A stretch of DNA of 64,000 nucleotides from Salinibacterium sp. SWN248 (GCF_015864575.1 NZ_JADYWW010000001.1:744001-808000); one strand, 5' to 3'; positions 47,942 through 60,833 are shown, counted from the stretch's first letter. The notes: generated from the sequence alone by a model not told the origin. Program-made: numbers and translations.

Positions 47942-50056
47942 GTGGCACAGGACGTGCTCACCGACCTGACTAAGGTCCGCAACATTGGCATCATGGCTCA
48001 CATCGATGCCGGCAAGACCACTACGACTGAGCGCATCCTGTTCTACACGGGTGTAAACCACAAAATTGGTGAAACTCACGATGGTGCGTCGACTACTGAC
48101 TGGATGGAGCAGGAGCAAGAGCGTGGCATCACGATCACGTCCGCTGCTGTGACCTGTTACTGGGACAAAAACCAGATCAACATCATCGACACCCCCGGCC
48201 ACGTTGACTTCACGGTTGAGGTGGAGCGTTCGCTCCGCGTTCTCGACGGTGCAGTCGCTGTGTTCGACGGTAAAGAGGGTGTGGAGCCGCAGTCGGAGAC
48301 TGTATGGCGCCAGGCCGACAAGTACGACGTTCCTCGCATCTGCTTCGTCAACAAGATGGACAAGATGGGCGCGGACTTCTACTACACGGTAGACACCATC
48401 GTGAAGCGCCTCGGTGCTCGTCCCCTCGTTATTCAGCTCCCCATCGGACTCGAGTCTGAGTTCGAGGGTGTTGTTGACCTCGTTGAGATGCGTGCACTCA
48501 CGTGGCGCGGAGACTCCAAGGGTGACGTTCAGATGGGCGCTAAGTACGCCATCGAAGAGATCCCCGAAGACCTCAAGGAGAAGGCTGCGGAATACCGCAC
48601 CGCTCTGCTCGAGGTTGTCGCTGAGACCGACGACGCCATCATGGAGCGTTACTTCGCCGGCGAAGAGATCAGCGTTGCTGAGATCAAGGCTGCGATCCGT
48701 AAGCTCACCGTCAACAGCGAGATCTACCCGGTTCTCTGTGGTTCTGCTTTCAAGAACCGTGGCGTTCAGCCGATGCTCGACGCTGTTATCGACTACCTTC
48801 CTTCGCCGGTTGACGTGCCTCCCATGGAAGCACGCGACCCCCGCGATGAAGAGAAGATCATCATCCGCAAGCCTGAGGCTTCGGAGCCGTTCTCGGCTCT
48901 GGCCTTCAAGGTTGCAGTGCATCCCTTCTTCGGTCGACTCACGTACATTCGCGTGTACTCGGGACACCTCGACTCTGGTGGAGCTGTTGCTAACTCCACT
49001 AAGGGCAAGAAGGAGCGCATCGGAAAGATCTTCCAGATGGCTGCCAACAAGGAAATCCCTGTCGACAGTGTTACCGCTGGACACATCTACGCCGTCATTG
49101 GCCTCAAGGACACCACGACTGGTGACACGCTGTGTGACCCGAACGACCAGGTCGTTCTCGAGTCGATGACGTTCCCTGAGCCCGTGATCGAGGTAGCGAT
49201 CGAGCCGAAGACGAAGGCTGACCAAGAGAAGCTTGGTATTGCTATTCAGAAGCTCGCTGAAGAAGACCCCACGTTCCGTACCGAACAGAACCAGGAAACT
49301 GGCCAGACGGTAATCAAGGGAATGGGTGAACTTCACCTCGACATCCTCGTAGACCGCATGAAGCGCGAATTCAACGTTGAAGCCAACGTTGGTAAGCCGC
49401 AGGTTGCGTACCGCGAGACCATCCGCCGCATTGTGGACAAGCACGACTACACCCACAAGAAGCAGACGGGTGGATCGGGACAGTTCGCTAAGGTCCAGAT
49501 CTCGCTCGAGCCGATGGAGGTTGAAGGCGACAAGATTTACGAATTCGTAAATAAGGTCACCGGTGGCCGTATTCCTCGTGAATACATTGGCTCAATCGAC
49601 CAGGGTTTCCAGGCATCGATGAACGTCGGAATCCTCGCAGGATTCCCGATGGTCGGCGTCAAGGGAATCATCCTCGATGGTGCTGCTCACGATGTTGACT
49701 CGTCAGAAATGGCGTTCAAGATCGCGGGAACCATGGCATTCAAAGAGGCAGCGCGCAAGGCTGACCCAGTTCTCCTCGAGCCGCTCATGGCGGTCGAGGT
49801 TCGTACTCCCGAGGAGTACATGGGAGATGTCATCGGTGACCTTAACAGTCGCCGCGGACAGATCCAGTCCATGGAGGACGCGACCGGCGTAAAGGTCGTT
49901 CGCGCCCACGTACCACTGTCGGAAATGTTCGGCTACGTCGGTGACTTGAGGTCCAAGACTTCAGGTCGTGCGGTGTACTCGATGACGTTCGACAGTTACT
50001 CTGAGGTTCCCCGCGCGGTAGCTGACGAGATTGTTGCAAAGAACAAGGGCGAGTAA
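47942..50056 (+). CDS. fusA: Translation elongation factor G
   Basis: 704 residues. The start is GTG at 47942, with GGAGG five bases upstream; the open frame begins at 47903. The P-loop [10 protein letters not shown] lies near residues 18-27, followed by the RGITITSAA switch, DTPGHVDF and NKMD. Five domains of normal length catalyse ribosomal translocation. Lies 89 bases after rpsG and 109 before tuf. Confidence 0.99.
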   Translation: MAQDVLTDLTKVRNIGIMAHIDAGKTTTTERILFYTGVNHKIGETHDGASTTDWMEQEQERGITITSAAVTCYWDKNQINIIDTPGHVDFTVEVERSLRVLDGAVAVFDGKEGVEPQSETVWRQADKYDVPRICFVNKMDKMGADFYYTVDTIVKRLGARPLVIQLPIGLESEFEGVVDLVEMRALTWRGDSKGDVQMGAKYAIEEIPEDLKEKAAEYRTALLEVVAETDDAIMERYFAGEEISVAEIKAAIRKLTVNSEIYPVLCGSAFKNRGVQPMLDAVIDYLPSPVDVPPMEARDPRDEEKIIIRKPEASEPFSALAFKVAVHPFFGRLTYIRVYSGHLDSGGAVANSTKGKKERIGKIFQMAANKEIPVDSVTAGHIYAVIGLKDTTTGDTLCDPNDQVVLESMTFPEPVIEVAIEPKTKADQEKLGIAIQKLAEEDPTFRTEQNQETGQTVIKGMGELHLDILVDRMKREFNVEANVGKPQVAYRETIRRIVDKHDYTHKKQTGGSGQFAKVQISLEPMEVEGDKIYEFVNKVTGGRIPREYIGSIDQGFQASMNVGILAGFPMVGVKGIILDGAAHDVDSSEMAFKIAGTMAFKEAARKADPVLLEPLMAVEVRTPEEYMGDVIGDLNSRRGQIQSMEDATGVKVVRAHVPLSEMFGYVGDLRSKTSGRAVYSMTFDSYSEVPRAVADEIVAKNKGE

Positions 50057-50165
50057 TCGCCGCACTACCAGCGCGCAACTAACATAGATACACACCAACT
50101 TGCGAAACATTCGGCAGTGAAAAGTCGTCGGGTGCAGAGCAACCGAGTCCTGAGGAGGACCCACA

Positions 50166-51359
<1,194 letters not shown>

Positions 51360-51374
51360 GCTCAGTAACCAATT

Positions 51375-51417
51375 ACGACGAGGGTCGAGCCGAAAGGCTC
51401 GGCCCTTCGTCGTTTAA
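51375..51417 (+). terminator. Terminator after tuf
   Basis: ACGACGAGGGTCGAGCC, loop GAAA, GGCTCGGCCCTTCGTCGT then TTTAA. Near-perfect long stem; it also sits at the end of the convergent IclR gene and can serve both. Confidence 0.9.
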
Positions 51418-52181
51418 CCAGCGCGGCCGGTGAGCCGCGAGGTTAGCGCGCGAGCGGCGGCCACGGTGGCCTGACCGAGCTCGTCCCACTGGTCATCGAC
51501 GGCATCCGTTCTGAAGGTCAGCCCGATCGCTGCCGAAGGGTAGCCATTGCGGTCGAACGCTGCAGCGCCCACCGAGGCATACTCCGCAGTGATGTCGCCC
51601 ACTTCGCTCGCCCAGCCGCGCTCACGAGTCGCAGCCAGCAGCCGGTCGAGTTCTGCCAGTGTGTTCGGCCCTGCGGTCTGGCGCCGGGTAAGGCTGCTGC
51701 GTGAGGGATACAGCGCCCGCACTTGCGGAGCTGTCAGTTGCGCGAGCATGGCTCGACCGGTCGCAGTCAAATGCGCGGGGAGTTTTACACCAACAGCCGA
51801 AACAGTGGTGGGCGCCCGGGTTCCTTGCACTCGGGCGGCGTAACTGACATCGGCACCGCTGAGCACGGCAAGGTGCGCGACAACTGGGATTGGGGCTTCG
51901 GCGGCGAGGCTCCGCATGAGCGGGCTAGCGAGTGCGGAGAGTCGTTCGCTACGCAGCGCAGACGTGCCGATCTCGGAGACGAGGGAGCTCAACCCATAGG
52001 TGCGGTCTTCGGGGTAATGCACCACGAAGCCTTCGTCGATCATGACGGTAAGTAGTTGGTAGACGGATGACCGGGGGAGCGCTAGCTCGCGCGCCAAAGC
52101 AGAGGCGGGCACGGGCCCTTTGCGGGTCGCGAGGTGTCGCAGCACGGCCATGGTGTTGCGCGCGGCAGGAATGTTGGACAC
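51414..52181 (-). CDS. IclR-family transcriptional regulator of histidine utilisation
   Basis: 255 residues from GTG at 52181, chosen because AGGAG lies four bases before it and the IclR helix-turn-helix (RNTMAVLRHLA...LPRSSVYQLLTVM) starts a few residues later; the frame extends to 52313. The C-terminal effector-binding GAF-like domain (about 75-250) has LTATGRAMLAQL, the family signature. It is divergent from hutHUGI and is the likely regulator, with a palindrome at its start. The effector may be urocanate or histidine (inference). Confidence 0.82.
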   Translation of the reverse strand: MSNIPAARNTMAVLRHLATRKGPVPASALARELALPRSSVYQLLTVMIDEGFVVHYPEDRTYGLSSLVSEIGTSALRSERLSALASPLMRSLAAEAPIPVVAHLAVLSGADVSYAARVQGTRAPTTVSAVGVKLPAHLTATGRAMLAQLTAPQVRALYPSRSSLTRRQTAGPNTLAELDRLLAATRERGWASEVGDITAEYASVGAAAFDRNGYPSAAIGLTFRTDAVDDQWDELGQATVAAARALTSRLTGRAG

Positions 52182-52189
52182 AGGGCTCC

Positions 52190-52221
52190 TGTCTGGTATT
52201 TCAGACACCATATCCTGATAT
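52190..52221. promoter_or_regulatory. Palindromic operators in the IclR-hutH divergent gap
   Basis: TGTCTG-GTATTT-CAGACA (52190-52207) is a perfect 6-bp inverted repeat with a 6-base spacer. ATATC-CT-GATAT (52210-52221) is a second palindrome. They lie between the IclR start (52181) and hutH (52261), a fitting place for autoregulation and hut control. No firm promoter boxes were identified. Confidence 0.6.
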
Positions 52222-52260
52222 CCGCTCGTGGTGGAGGGTCGATGCGCGTTCACTGGGATC

Positions 52261-53805
52261 ATGACCTCAGCCTCCAGCCAGACAGTGACCATCGGCGTCG
52301 GCCCCGTGAGCATCTCCGATGTTGTGGCGGTCGCGCGCTACGGTGCGCCAATCGCGATCTCGGCCGAGGCGACGAACGCAATGGCGGCGTCGCGCGCGGT
52401 GATTGACGCGTTGGCCGACGACGTGCGCCCTCACTACGGCGTCTCCACCGGTTTCGGCGCGCTGGCGACGAAACACATCGCCCCGGAGCAGCGGCTGCAG
52501 CTGCAGCGGTCACTCGTGCGCAGTCACGCCGCAAGTTCCGGTGCAGAAATTGCGGACGAAGTGGTGCGTGCGACGATGTTGCTGCGCCTTTCCACAATGG
52601 CCACCGGGCGCACGGGTGTGCGGCCCCTCGTTGCCGAAACCTATGCGGCAGTGCTCAATGCGGGCATCACCCCAATCGTCGGTGAGTACGGCAGCCTCGG
52701 CTGTTCCGGTGACCTCGCACCGCTCGCGCACTGCGCGTTAGCGGTGATGGGCGAAGGCGGCGTACGGGTTGCGGGCGAGCAGCTGCCGGCATCCGCAGCT
52801 CTCAGAGTTGCCGGCATTACCCCCGTTATCTTGCACGAAAAAGAGGGCTTGGCGCTGATCAACGGCACCGATGGGATGCTCGGCATGCTGTCGCTGGCGA
52901 TTGCTGATCTTGAGGCGTTGCTCACCACCGCCGACCTGTCCGCTGCCATGAGCGTGGAGGGCTTGGCGGGAACCGACCGAGTCTTCGCGGCGGATCTGCA
53001 CGCCCTTCGTCCGCATCCGGGCCAGGCGCAGTCGGCGGCCAACATGCGCGCGGTGTTGCGCGACTCCGACACGATCGCGGCCCACGCCACGAGCGGCTTC
53101 ACGCGAGTGCAGGATGCCTACTCGTTGCGGTGCGCGCCCCAGGTCCATGGCGCGGCTCGCGATACGGTCAACTACACGCGTCAAGTGGCCGAGCGCGAGC
53201 TTATGAGCGCGATCGATAACCCCGTGGTGACGGTGGATGGCCGGCTGGAATCCAACGGAAATTTCCATGGGGCGCCGGTGGGCTACGCTCTCGATTTCCT
53301 CGCGATTGTTGCCGCCGATGTTGCGAGCATGAGCGAGCGACGCACTGACCGATTCCTCGACAGCAATCGCAGCGGCGGGCTCAACGCGTTCCTAGCCGAT
53401 GATCCCGGGGTGGACTCGGGGCACATGATCGCGCAGTACACCCAGGCGGGAATCGTCAGTGAGATGAAGAGATTGGCGGCTCCGGCATCCGTTGATTCAA
53501 TTCCGACGAGCGCGATGCAGGAAGACCACGTCTCGATGGGGTGGAGCGCTGGTTTGAAGCTTCGCCGCAGTATCGATGGGTTATCACGCGTGATCGCCAT
53601 TGAGTTGCTGACGTCGGCACGCGGGATTGAGATGCGTGGCGAGCGACCGTCACCGGTATCAGCGGCGGTAATCGCGAACTTGCGCGAGCACGTTCCCGCC
53701 GCCGGCCCCGACCGCTATTTGGCTCCTGACATTGCGGCGAGCGTTGCGCTTGTGCAGTCGGGTGCACTCTTGTCCGCCGCACGCACTATTACCGAACTCA
53801 GCTAG
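52261..53805 (+). CDS. hutH: Histidine ammonia-lyase
   Basis: 514 residues from ATG 52261 (the frame opens at 52228). It deaminates L-histidine to urocanate. The MIO prosthetic group would form from Cys148-Ser149-Gly150 in [12 protein letters not shown]; the common form is ASG, and CSG is a variant I recall from actinobacterial enzymes. The catalytic Tyr59 loop (HYGVSTGFG) is intact, as are the conserved QD.YS-type [11 protein letters not shown] block and NP..... First gene of a four-gene operon; nine bases separate it from hutU. Confidence 0.96.
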   Translation: MTSASSQTVTIGVGPVSISDVVAVARYGAPIAISAEATNAMAASRAVIDALADDVRPHYGVSTGFGALATKHIAPEQRLQLQRSLVRSHAASSGAEIADEVVRATMLLRLSTMATGRTGVRPLVAETYAAVLNAGITPIVGEYGSLGCSGDLAPLAHCALAVMGEGGVRVAGEQLPASAALRVAGITPVILHEKEGLALINGTDGMLGMLSLAIADLEALLTTADLSAAMSVEGLAGTDRVFAADLHALRPHPGQAQSAANMRAVLRDSDTIAAHATSGFTRVQDAYSLRCAPQVHGAARDTVNYTRQVAERELMSAIDNPVVTVDGRLESNGNFHGAPVGYALDFLAIVAADVASMSERRTDRFLDSNRSGGLNAFLADDPGVDSGHMIAQYTQAGIVSEMKRLAAPASVDSIPTSAMQEDHVSMGWSAGLKLRRSIDGLSRVIAIELLTSARGIEMRGERPSPVSAAVIANLREHVPAAGPDRYLAPDIAASVALVQSGALLSAARTITELS

Positions 53806-53813
53806 GAGACGTC

Positions 53814-55478
53814 ATGATTCAGGCACACCGCGGTTCCACACTCAATACTCTCGGCTGGCAGCAGGAGGGTGCTTTGCGCATGCTCCAGAACAACCTCGAC
53901 CCGGAGGTCGCCGAACACCCGGAAGACCTCGTCGTCTATGGCGGCACGGGCAAAGCTGCGCGTAACTGGCCCAGCTATCACGCGATTGTTCGTTCGCTCA
54001 CGACACTCAAAGGTGACGAGACGCTGCTTGTTCAATCAGGCAAGCCCGTCGGTGTGATGCAGACGCATGAGTGGGCTCCACGGGTGTTGTTGGCGAACTC
54101 CAACTTGGTTGGCGACTGGGCCAACTGGGATGAGTTCCGTCGGCTCGAGCAGCTTGGCCTCACCATGTACGGCCAAATGACAGCAGGATCATGGATCTAC
54201 ATTGGCACGCAGGGCATTCTGCAAGGCACCTACGAGACCTTCTCTGCAGTCGCGGCTAAGCGATTCGGCGGCACTCTCGCTGGCACCATCACCCTCACGG
54301 CTGGCCTCGGAGGCATGGGTGGCGCTCAGCCGCTCGCCGTAACCATGAACGACGGTGTTGCGATCTGTATTGATGTTGATCAGAGCCGCATCACGCGTCG
54401 CATCGATCACGGCTACCTCGACGTTGAGGCGAAGTCGCTCGCGCACGCGGTAGAACTCGCTGTTGCCGCGCGCGACGCGAAGAAGCCGCTCTCGATTGGG
54501 GTGCTCGCCAATGCGGCTGCTGCCGTCCCTGAGTTGCTGGCAATGGGTGCGCCGATCGATATCGTCACTGACCAGACGAGTGCCCACGATCCTCTCGCTT
54601 ACCTTCCTCTCGGCGTGGACTTCCATGACTGGCAGAGCGCCCGCAGCCATCCTGACTTCGCTCAGCGTGCTCGCGAGTCGATGGCAATCCATGTCGAAGC
54701 GATGGTGGGCTTCCAACGTCAGGGTGCCGAGGTCTTCGACTATGGGAACAACTTGCGCACGGAGGCACTCGCGGCCGGGTATGCCGATGCGTTTGCTTTC
54801 CCCGGGTTCGTGCCGGCCTACATTCGTCCATTGTTTGCGGAGGGCAAGGGCCCGTTCCGGTGGGCCGCTCTCAGTGGCGAAGCCAGCGACATCCACAAGA
54901 CAGACAAGGCGATTCTCGAGTTGTTCCCGGAGAACGAATCGCTCGCGCGCTGGATCAAGCTTGCGGGGGAGCGCGTGCACTTCCAGGGCCTTCCTGCCCG
55001 CATCTGTTGGCTCGGCTATGGCGAGCGCGACAAGGCTGGGCTGAAGTTCAATGAGATGGTGGCGTCGGGAGAGCTGGCCGCACCGCTGGCGATCGGTCGC
55101 GATCATCTCGATAGCGGGTCCGTGGCGTCCCCGTACCGCGAGACCGAAGCCATGAAGGATGGTTCGGATGCCATCGCCGACTGGCCGCTGCTTAACGCGC
55201 TCGTGAACACGTCATCGGGCGCAACGTGGGTCTCCATTCATCACGGTGGCGGTGTGGGCATCGGCCGGTCGATCCACGCCGGTCAGGTCACGATTGCTGA
55301 CGGCACCGAGCTCTCTGCCCAGAAGCTTGAGCGCGTACTCACGAACGATCCCGGTATGGGCGTGATCCGTCACGTCGATGCTGGCTACGATGAAGCTATT
55401 GCGGTCGCTGACGATCTCGGCGTTCGCATCCCCATGAACGAGGCTCCGCTCACGAAGGGTCACAATGCTCAACGCTGA
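53814..55478 (+). CDS. hutU: Urocanate hydratase
   Basis: 554 residues, normal length. Converts urocanate to imidazolonepropionate using tightly bound NAD+. Recognisable blocks are [44 protein letters not shown] (the NAD-binding glycine loop) and the active-site stretch [15 protein letters not shown] precedes the ATG. It overlaps hutG by 14 bases. Confidence 0.97.
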   Translation: MIQAHRGSTLNTLGWQQEGALRMLQNNLDPEVAEHPEDLVVYGGTGKAARNWPSYHAIVRSLTTLKGDETLLVQSGKPVGVMQTHEWAPRVLLANSNLVGDWANWDEFRRLEQLGLTMYGQMTAGSWIYIGTQGILQGTYETFSAVAAKRFGGTLAGTITLTAGLGGMGGAQPLAVTMNDGVAICIDVDQSRITRRIDHGYLDVEAKSLAHAVELAVAARDAKKPLSIGVLANAAAAVPELLAMGAPIDIVTDQTSAHDPLAYLPLGVDFHDWQSARSHPDFAQRARESMAIHVEAMVGFQRQGAEVFDYGNNLRTEALAAGYADAFAFPGFVPAYIRPLFAEGKGPFRWAALSGEASDIHKTDKAILELFPENESLARWIKLAGERVHFQGLPARICWLGYGERDKAGLKFNEMVASGELAAPLAIGRDHLDSGSVASPYRETEAMKDGSDAIADWPLLNALVNTSSGATWVSIHHGGGVGIGRSIHAGQVTIADGTELSAQKLERVLTNDPGMGVIRHVDAGYDEAIAVADDLGVRIPMNEAPLTKGHNAQR

Positions 55479-56322
55479 TCCGCTGTGGCCGCGTGCGGGG
55501 GATTGGCCTTCGCCGGTTGACGACGAGTGGGCGGATGTCGCACTCATCGGTATGCCGACGTCGCGCACGTCACTCTCGCCGACACAGGCTCACACGACTC
55601 CCGCTGCGGTTCGTGAGGCACTTCGTCGTTATGCCGCGCTGTCTGATCTTCGGATCGTAGACGCCGGCACCGTGCGCGAGCCTGATCTGAATGAGCAGGG
55701 TGCGATTGATGCGGTGGCGCAGTTGCGGGCTGAGCTCGTTATCGCCCTGGGCGGAGACAATGCGGCGACGGTGCCGACGGCGTTGGGGCGGTGGGGTTCA
55801 GAGATCGAGTCGGCTGGATTAATCACGCTCGATGCTCACTACGACCTACGAGACGGCACCAGTAATGGTTCACCCGTGCGTCGCCTTCTTGAGGCCGGCC
55901 TCGATGGCAGCCGTGTGGTGCAGATCGGTATTGAGCCGCTGGCGAACTCGCTGGCGTACGCCGAGCGGGCGCGCGAGGCAGGAATCACGGTCATTACTCG
56001 TGACGAGTTGCGTTCGTGCTCGATGGACGAGGTGATGGCGCAGGCGCTGGAGATTGCTGGCGCGGCGGGCGGGCCTATCCATGTCGACCTTGATGTCGAT
56101 GTGTGTGATCGCTCGGTCACTCCCGGTTGCCCCGCGTCAGTGCCGGGCGGCATCTCGGCGATTGAGTTGCGCACGGTTGCACGGCTCGCTGGCGCGCATC
56201 CGGCGGTCTCCTCGATCGATCTGGTCGAGGTGGATGCCGCCGCTGACGCTCCTGACGAACGAACGGTGCGTCTGGTGGCGCTCTGCGTTCTCGAAGCAAT
56301 CGCGGGAGTGTCGCTGCGATGA
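55465..56322 (+). CDS. hutG: Formimidoylglutamase (arginase family)
   Basis: 285 residues of the ureohydrolase fold, most likely hydrolysing N-formiminoglutamate to glutamate and formamide. Metal-ligand blocks are DAHYD (Asp123, His125, Asp127) and DLDVDVCD (Asp208, Asp210), but the first block is GGDN (Asn99) where most relatives have GGDH, so one manganese may be weakly held. Position between hutU and hutI supports the assignment. A formiminoglutamate deiminase plus deformylase route is not encoded here. Confidence 0.85.
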   Translation: MLNADPLWPRAGDWPSPVDDEWADVALIGMPTSRTSLSPTQAHTTPAAVREALRRYAALSDLRIVDAGTVREPDLNEQGAIDAVAQLRAELVIALGGDNAATVPTALGRWGSEIESAGLITLDAHYDLRDGTSNGSPVRRLLEAGLDGSRVVQIGIEPLANSLAYAERAREAGITVITRDELRSCSMDEVMAQALEIAGAAGGPIHVDLDVDVCDRSVTPGCPASVPGGISAIELRTVARLAGAHPAVSSIDLVEVDAAADAPDERTVRLVALCVLEAIAGVSLR

Positions 56323-57488
56323 CAAGCACGGTGATCGAGAACATCGGGCTTTTGCTCACGCATGATGAAGAGCGTCCCGAGATCTCCGCTGCCGCTCTGG
56401 TATTCGACGAGGGCCGGGTGGCGTGGTGGGGTGCTTCGGCCGATGCTCCTGCTGCCGACAGGCGAGTGGATGCCGCAGGCCGCTGTGTCCTTCCTGGTTT
56501 TGTCGACAGCCACAGCCACATCCTCTTCGCGGGGGACCGCTCGGATGAGTTTGAGGATCGCATGGCTGGCCGCCGTTACGAGGCGGGCGGAATCCGTCGC
56601 ACGGTCGCACTTTCGCGCGCAGCGACTGACGCCGAGTTGCTCGCGAACGCGACCGCTCTGGTTGCGGAGATGCGCCGCCAGGGCGCGACGACGGTCGAAA
56701 TCAAGAGTGGCTACGGTCTGAGCGTTGCAGATGAGGCGCGGATGTTGCGGCTCGCGGCCACGCTCACTGACGAGACCACGTTTCTGGGTGCGCACATCGT
56801 CCCCGACGAGTTCGCGGATGACCGGGCGGCCTACGTGCACCTGGTCATGGGCGACATGCTGGAGGCGTGCGCTCCCCATTCGCGCTGGATCGATGTGTTC
56901 TGTGACAACGGTGCCTTCACCGAGGCGGAGACGCGCGCCATCATCACGGCCGGGCAGGCTCGTGGCTTGGGCGCTCGTCTGCACGGTGCTCAACTGGCGG
57001 AGTCAGGTGCTGTGCAACTCGCGGTCGAGCTTGGTGCAGCGAGTGTCGACCACTGCACCTACCTCAGCGATAACGATGTGCAGGCGCTCGCGGGCAGCAG
57101 TACGGTCGCCGGACTTCTTCCCGGTGTCGAGTTCTCCACCAAGCATCCGTTCGTGGATGCCCGACGACTCCTCGACGCGGGAGTGACCGTTGCGCTCGCC
57201 AGCGACTGCAATCCCGGCTCGAGTTTCACCTCATCCCTCCCGTTCTGCATTGCCCTCGCGGTGCGCGAGATGGGGATGACGTCGCTCGAGGCGGTGACAG
57301 CGGCGACGCTCGGGGGAGCAGAGTCGCTCCGCCGCGATGACGTGGGTCGGTTAGCGGTCGGTGCACGAGCGAATGCCCAGATTCTGGATGCCCCGCACTA
57401 CCGTCATCTGGCGTACCGGCCGGGGGTCCCCCTGGTCTCCAGCGTCTTTGTGGATGGCGTTCAGGAGTTGGTGCGGCCGTTGGCCTGA
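56319..57488 (+). CDS. hutI: Imidazolonepropionase
   Basis: 389 residues of the amidohydrolase superfamily, opening the imidazolone ring to give N-formiminoglutamate. Zinc ligands His65 and His67 in FVDSHSH; the substrate and metal loops [24 protein letters not shown] and [11 protein letters not shown] follow. Full length. Overlaps hutG by ATGA and ends the hut operon. The order H-U-G-I encodes a complete histidine-to-glutamate path. Confidence 0.96.
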   Translation: MTSTVIENIGLLLTHDEERPEISAAALVFDEGRVAWWGASADAPAADRRVDAAGRCVLPGFVDSHSHILFAGDRSDEFEDRMAGRRYEAGGIRRTVALSRAATDAELLANATALVAEMRRQGATTVEIKSGYGLSVADEARMLRLAATLTDETTFLGAHIVPDEFADDRAAYVHLVMGDMLEACAPHSRWIDVFCDNGAFTEAETRAIITAGQARGLGARLHGAQLAESGAVQLAVELGAASVDHCTYLSDNDVQALAGSSTVAGLLPGVEFSTKHPFVDARRLLDAGVTVALASDCNPGSSFTSSLPFCIALAVREMGMTSLEAVTAATLGGAESLRRDDVGRLAVGARANAQILDAPHYRHLAYRPGVPLVSSVFVDGVQELVRPLA

Positions 57489-58000
57489 GGCTCCCCAAAA
57501 GTCCCGCTATCAGGCGGTAGTGGATGCTCACATCGAGGCTTCATGCCGTCGGCAGGACGACGGCGAACAGTGCCGCAAAAATCCGACACGCCCGGGTTGC
57601 AGTAAATGCGTGGATGTGACAAACTCTTCTAGTTCAACATTTCGCCGCCACGTGCGTGCGGATCACTTCCAGGCAGTGCATAGTTCCACATCGTATGACC
57701 CTCGCAGAGCGTGAGTTATACACCGTGTTGTAGCTAGGCCGCGGGGAGCAGAACCAAGCTTAACCAACTCCCCAATTCGATTCGAAAGAATTCGTGCTGC
57801 GGGAGACGCGTGTGCCAGTTCGCTGGCATGTGCTCCTCGCGGCTTCGCGGGTTGGTATCACAAGCAGTGACAGCAAGAACTTGACAGATAAATAGTGGTG
57901 CGAAAGCAAAAGTGCTGAGCGTCTTCGGGTGGCAACATCCGGTGTCGAACAGCCCAGGTGCACGCAGTGCAGCCAAAGTACTAAGGGAAGAGAGCCAGTC
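57489..58000 (+). promoter_or_regulatory. Promoter and leader of the S10 operon
   Basis: 512 bases without a gene. GCCGTCG-GCAGGA-CGACGGC (about 57544-57563) may end the hut message. ATGACC (57695-57700) and TATACA (57717-57722) with a 16-base spacer form a candidate promoter, giving a ~270-base leader. A second TTGACA is at 57881-57886. The leader has a stable hairpin TGCCAG-TTCG-CTGGCA near 57820 followed by CGCG-GCTT-CGCG. In E. coli the S10 leader mediates L4 autoregulation; a counterpart here is only a possibility. Confidence 0.5.
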
Positions 58001-58309
58001 ATGGCGGGACAAAAGATCCGCATTCGACTTAAGTCGTACGACCACGAGGTCATCGACTCGTCGGCACGCAAAATTGTTGACACGGTTACCCGCGCGGGTG
58101 CCACGGTAGTAGGCCCGGTGCCGCTGCCCACCGAGAAGAACGTGATTGCAGTTATCCGTTCTCCCCACAAGTACAAGGACAGCCGCGAGCACTTCGAGAA
58201 GCGCACCCACAAGCGGCTCATCGACATCATCGACCCGACGCCCAAGGCTGTGGATTCGCTTATGCGTCTCGACCTGCCGGCCGACGTCAACATCGAGATC
58301 AAGCTTTAG
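58001..58309 (+). CDS. rpsJ: 30S ribosomal protein S10
   Basis: 102 residues from ATG 58001, with AAGGGAAGAG upstream; the open frame starts earlier at 57929. Contains [14 protein letters not shown] and the NusB-binding face, so it also acts as NusE in antitermination. First gene of the S10 operon. Confidence 0.99.
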   Translation: MAGQKIRIRLKSYDHEVIDSSARKIVDTVTRAGATVVGPVPLPTEKNVIAVIRSPHKYKDSREHFEKRTHKRLIDIIDPTPKAVDSLMRLDLPADVNIEIKL

Positions 58310-58349
58310 CTCGCGCAGTTATTGAGCGACAGAGCCGATAAGGAAAATA

Positions 58350-59000
58350 ATGTCTACAACTAAGACGACTAAGGGTCTGCTGGGCACAAAGCTCGGCATG
58401 ACGCAGGTTTGGGACGAGAACAACAAGCTCGTTCCCGTGACCGTTGTCGAAATCTCCCCGAATGTGGTTACGCAGCTGCGTAGCCCCGAGGTTGATGGAT
58501 ACAGCGCAGTCCAGATCGCGTACGGCCAGATCGACCCTCGTAAGGTCAACAAGCCGCTTACCGGTCACTTCGACAAGGCAGGTGTTACGCCTCGCCGTCA
58601 CCTCACCGAGATTCGCACCCCTGACGCCGCGGAGTACACCGTTGGCCAGGAGCTCGCAGTCGACATCTTCACCCCAGGCTCGAAGGTCGACGTTGTCGGC
58701 ACGAGCAAGGGTAAGGGTTTCGCGGGTGTTATGAAGCGTCACAACTTCAAGGGTGTATCTGCAAGCCACGGTTCGCACCGTAACCACCGCAAGCCTGGTT
58801 CCATTGGCGCCTCGTCGACCCCCAGCCGTGTCTTCAAGGGCATGCGCATGGCCGGTCGTATGGGTGGTGACCGTGTAACGGTCATGAACCTCGCCGTCCA
58901 CTCGATCGACCTTGAGAAGGGACTCGTGCTCATCAAGGGCGCTGTTCCCGGTGCTCGTGGCCGTATCGTCTTCGTCCGCAACGCAGTGAAGGGGGCGTAG
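58350..59000 (+). CDS. rplC: 50S ribosomal protein L3
   Basis: 216 residues. [12 protein letters not shown] at the N-terminus and the W-finger-type loop reaching the peptidyl-transferase centre, [20 protein letters not shown], here split as [13 protein letters not shown] and ASSTPSR. Site of early 50S assembly. Forty bases after rpsJ. Confidence 0.99.
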   Translation: MSTTKTTKGLLGTKLGMTQVWDENNKLVPVTVVEISPNVVTQLRSPEVDGYSAVQIAYGQIDPRKVNKPLTGHFDKAGVTPRRHLTEIRTPDAAEYTVGQELAVDIFTPGSKVDVVGTSKGKGFAGVMKRHNFKGVSASHGSHRNHRKPGSIGASSTPSRVFKGMRMAGRMGGDRVTVMNLAVHSIDLEKGLVLIKGAVPGARGRIVFVRNAVKGA

Positions 59001-59005
59001 TACAC

Positions 59006-59665
59006 ATGGCTACCTCCATCGACGTCATCGACGCCAAGGGCAAGAAGGTCGACTCTGTTGAACTTCCCGCCGAGATCTTCGACGTGCAGACCAACGTTCC
59101 GCTCATCCACCAGGTTGTTGTTGCACAGCGTGCAGCAGCACGTCAGGGTACGCACAACACCCTGCGCCGCGGTGAAGTTTCGGGTGCTGGTCGCAAGCCG
59201 TTCAAGCAGAAGGGAACCGGTCGCGCTCGTCAGGGCTCGATCCGTGCTCCTCAGATGAAGGGTGGTGGCATCGTTCACGGGCCGCACCCGCGTGACTACT
59301 CACAGCGCACCCCCAAGAAGATGATTGCTGCAGCACTTCGCGGCACGTTGTCCGACCGGGCTCGCGGTGAGCGCATTCACGTCATCGACGCTCTCGCTGT
59401 AGACGGCAAGCCTTCGACGAAGTCGGTCTTGGCTCTGCTGAACAACATCGCGCCGAGCAAGAACGTTCTCGTTGTTCTCCAGCGCGAAGATGCAACCAGC
59501 CTCAAGAGCATTCGCAACCTCGACACGGTTCACGTCTTGGCTTACGACCAGCTCAACGCCTACGACGTCGTCGTTAGCGACGACATCGTGTTCAGCAAGG
59601 GCGCGTTCGACGCGTTCGTTGCGTTCAACACCAAGTCTTCGAATAAGGAAGAGGTCAGCGCATGA
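59006..59665 (+). CDS. rplD: 50S ribosomal protein L4
   Basis: 219 residues. The basic extended loop ([16 protein letters not shown], about 68-83) lines the exit tunnel. In some bacteria L4 represses its own operon. Starts five bases after rplC and overlaps rplW by ATGA. Confidence 0.99.
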   Translation: MATSIDVIDAKGKKVDSVELPAEIFDVQTNVPLIHQVVVAQRAAARQGTHNTLRRGEVSGAGRKPFKQKGTGRARQGSIRAPQMKGGGIVHGPHPRDYSQRTPKKMIAAALRGTLSDRARGERIHVIDALAVDGKPSTKSVLALLNNIAPSKNVLVVLQREDATSLKSIRNLDTVHVLAYDQLNAYDVVVSDDIVFSKGAFDAFVAFNTKSSNKEEVSA

Positions 59666-59961
59666 CCGTCACGTACAAGGACCCGCGCGACATCATCATC
59701 GCTCCCGTGGTCTCTGAGAAGAGCTACAACTTGATCGACATGGGCAAGTACACCTTCGAGGTAGACCCCCGTGCGAACAAGACCGAGATCAAGCTCGCTA
59801 TTGAGAAGATCTTCAGCGTCAAGGTCGACTCGGTCAACACGTTGAACCGCACGGGCAAGACCCGTCGTACCCGTTTCGGTATGGGCAAGCGCAAGGACAC
59901 CAAGCGCGCCATCGTCACGCTTAAGTCCGGTTCTATCGACATCTTCACGGCTGTCGGCTAG
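59662..59961 (+). CDS. rplW: 50S ribosomal protein L23
   Basis: 99 residues, normal. [16 protein letters not shown] at the N-terminus. Docks trigger factor and SRP at the tunnel exit. Translationally coupled to rplD. Confidence 0.99.
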   Translation: MTVTYKDPRDIIIAPVVSEKSYNLIDMGKYTFEVDPRANKTEIKLAIEKIFSVKVDSVNTLNRTGKTRRTRFGMGKRKDTKRAIVTLKSGSIDIFTAVG

Positions 59962-59978
59962 GGACCAAGGAGAAACTA

Positions 59979-60818
59979 ATGGCTATTCGCAAGTACAAGC
60001 CCACGACGCCTGGTCGTCGTGGATCCTCGGTTGCAGACTTTGCTGAGATCACCCGTTCAACGCCGGAGAAGTCGCTTCTGCGCCCTCTGCCGAAGACTGG
60101 TGGACGCAACAACGCAGGTCGCATCACGACTCGTCACATCGGTGGTGGCCACAAGCGCCAGTACCGCGTAATCGACTTCAAGCGCAACGACAAAGACGGC
60201 GTAAACGCCCGCGTTGCCGAGATCGAGTACGACCCCAACCGCACCGCACGTATCGCACTGCTTCACTTTGTTGATGGCACCAAGCGCTACATCGTTGCTC
60301 CGAACAAGCTCAATCAGGGCGACATTGTTGAGTCGGGTCCCGGCGCAGACATCAAGCCTGGTAACAACCTCCCGATGAAGAACATCCCCGTCGGTACGGT
60401 TATCCACATGATTGAACTTCGCCCCGGTGGCGGCGCCAAGATGGCCCGTTCCGCTGGTGCATCAGTTCGACTCGTTGCAAAAGAAGGCCCCTACGCGCAG
60501 CTGCGTTTGCCTTCCGGTGAAATCCGCAACGTTGACGTTCGTTGCCGCGCAACGATCGGCGAGGTCGGCAATGCCGAGCAGTCGAACATCAACTGGGGAA
60601 AGGCCGGCCGCATGCGCTGGAAGGGCGTTCGCCCGACCGTCCGTGGTGTTGCCATGAACCCTGTTGACCACCCCCACGGTGGTGGTGAGGGTAAGACGTC
60701 CGGTGGACGTCACCCCGTTTCCCCTTGGGGCCAGGCAGAAGGGCGCACACGTAAGCGCAAACTGCCCAGTGACCAGCTCATCGTTCGCCGCCGCAATGTC
60801 GGCAAGAAGCGCAAGTAG
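59979..60818 (+). CDS. rplB: 50S ribosomal protein L2
   Basis: 279 residues. [12 protein letters not shown] (about 50-61) and the conserved [12 protein letters not shown] loop with the key histidine (about 227-238) are present. Binds 23S rRNA near the peptidyl-transferase centre and joins the subunits. Strong AAGGAG before the ATG. Confidence 0.99.
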   Translation: MAIRKYKPTTPGRRGSSVADFAEITRSTPEKSLLRPLPKTGGRNNAGRITTRHIGGGHKRQYRVIDFKRNDKDGVNARVAEIEYDPNRTARIALLHFVDGTKRYIVAPNKLNQGDIVESGPGADIKPGNNLPMKNIPVGTVIHMIELRPGGGAKMARSAGASVRLVAKEGPYAQLRLPSGEIRNVDVRCRATIGEVGNAEQSNINWGKAGRMRWKGVRPTVRGVAMNPVDHPHGGGEGKTSGGRHPVSPWGQAEGRTRKRKLPSDQLIVRRRNVGKKRK

Positions 60819-60833
60819 TAGGAGAGTCAGAAG

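Noticed and set aside
47897-49456. A 519-codon frame antisense to fusA
   Set aside because: Complement of a highly expressed gene; no domain and no ribosome site.
52705-52713. CSG instead of ASG in the HutH cofactor motif as a loss-of-function change
   Set aside because: As far as I recall, CSG is found in working actinobacterial histidine ammonia-lyases, and the rest of the active site is intact.
51414-57488. The hut island as recent horizontal transfer
   Set aside because: Base composition and codon use look like the surrounding genes and there are no mobility genes or flanking repeats.
57489-58000. A tRNA or other RNA gene in the S10 leader gap
   Set aside because: No cloverleaf, T-loop consensus or CCA end could be found on either strand.
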